A stretch of 5,513 nt of DNA, taken from positions 1 to 5,513 of the forward strand of contig CAMVDI010000121.1 in the NCBI GenBank assembly GCA_947166205.1, in the 5' to 3' direction. Below, piece by piece: positions 5,408-5,513 of this stretch (its first letter is position 1; every line of letters starts with the position of its first letter). The position numbers were made by a program, and so were the translations under genes. The notes beneath the pieces are model-generated. The model saw nothing but the letters and a program-made list of their open reading frames with translations, made no database searches and was not told the DNA's origin. This DNA comes from an uncultured Clostridia bacterium. Its GTDB lineage: Bacteria > Bacillota_A > Clostridia > Christensenellales > Aristaeellaceae.

Positions 5408-5513
5408 ATGGAACGTCTGAATGCCTCTCTGGCCCCCGCCCCTTCCCGTCCGGTGAAGGTGCTTCAATTTGGTGAAGGTAATTTTCTGCGTGCCGTTGTG
5501 GACTACATGATCG
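5408..5513 (+). CDS. uxaB: Tagaturonate reductase, N-terminal part (runs off the window)
   Basis: Only the first 35 codons are present. Residues 17-35 (KVLQFGEGNFLRAVVDYMI) match the start of the Rossmann NAD-binding fold of UxaB, whose Escherichia coli form has IIQFGEGNFLRAFVDW at the same place. The FGEGNFLRA motif separates it from the related fructuronate reductase UxuB and mannitol dehydrogenases, which have a different loop. UxaB interconverts D-tagaturonate and D-altronate in the galacturonate branch of hexuronate catabolism. The ATG at 5408 follows GGAGG (5395-5399) with an 8-nt gap. Other uxa genes (uxaA, uxaC) would be expected downstream, outside this window. Confidence 0.88.
   Translation, partial: MERLNASLAPAPSRPVKVLQFGEGNFLRAVVDYMI

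Overview
The window reads as ordinary chromosome from a GC-rich, low-profile member of the Firmicutes, most likely an uncultured gut or rumen Clostridia. The grounds are a YlmH-type S4 protein (a Firmicutes-centred family), a branched-chain aminotransferase of the kind common in Clostridia, strong AGGAG-type ribosome binding sites, standard sigma-A promoters, and a hexuronate catabolic gene at the right edge. Genus-level placement cannot be supported from this sequence.

Layout from left to right. Positions 1-55 hold the 5' part of a tRNA-Pro(GGG) on the minus strand, cut by the window edge, driven by a very good promoter with an AT-rich upstream tract (118-170). Then come five complete minus-strand genes, which are transcribed from right to left: a putative metal-dependent amidohydrolase (4423-5217), ilvE (3160-4227), an unrecognised 343-residue protein (2098-3129), an RluA-family pseudouridine synthase (1229-2101) and a YlmH-like S4 protein (232-990). 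At the right edge a plus-strand gene begins, tagaturonate reductase uxaB (5408 onward, partial).

Transcription units. ilvE, the unknown gene and the pseudouridine synthase look like one operon: the gaps are 30 bp and then a 4-bp GTGA start/stop overlap, and a TATAAT promoter sits just before ilvE. ylmH follows after a 238-bp leader with three hairpins and may be a read-through member or have its own start. The amidohydrolase and uxaB are divergent; their promoters are back to back in a 190-bp spacer, and a perfect 13-bp inverted repeat lies just after the predicted uxaB start of transcription, where a LacI-type repressor would sit.

Functionally the window mixes amino acid metabolism (IlvE), ribosome or rRNA maintenance (pseudouridine synthase, YlmH, tRNA-Pro) and pectin-sugar (galacturonate) use (UxaB, possibly with the amidohydrolase). 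I see no mobile element, CRISPR array or defence system, and nothing that amounts to a new multi-gene system. The best leads are the divergent control region, the unknown operon protein and the structured ylmH leader.
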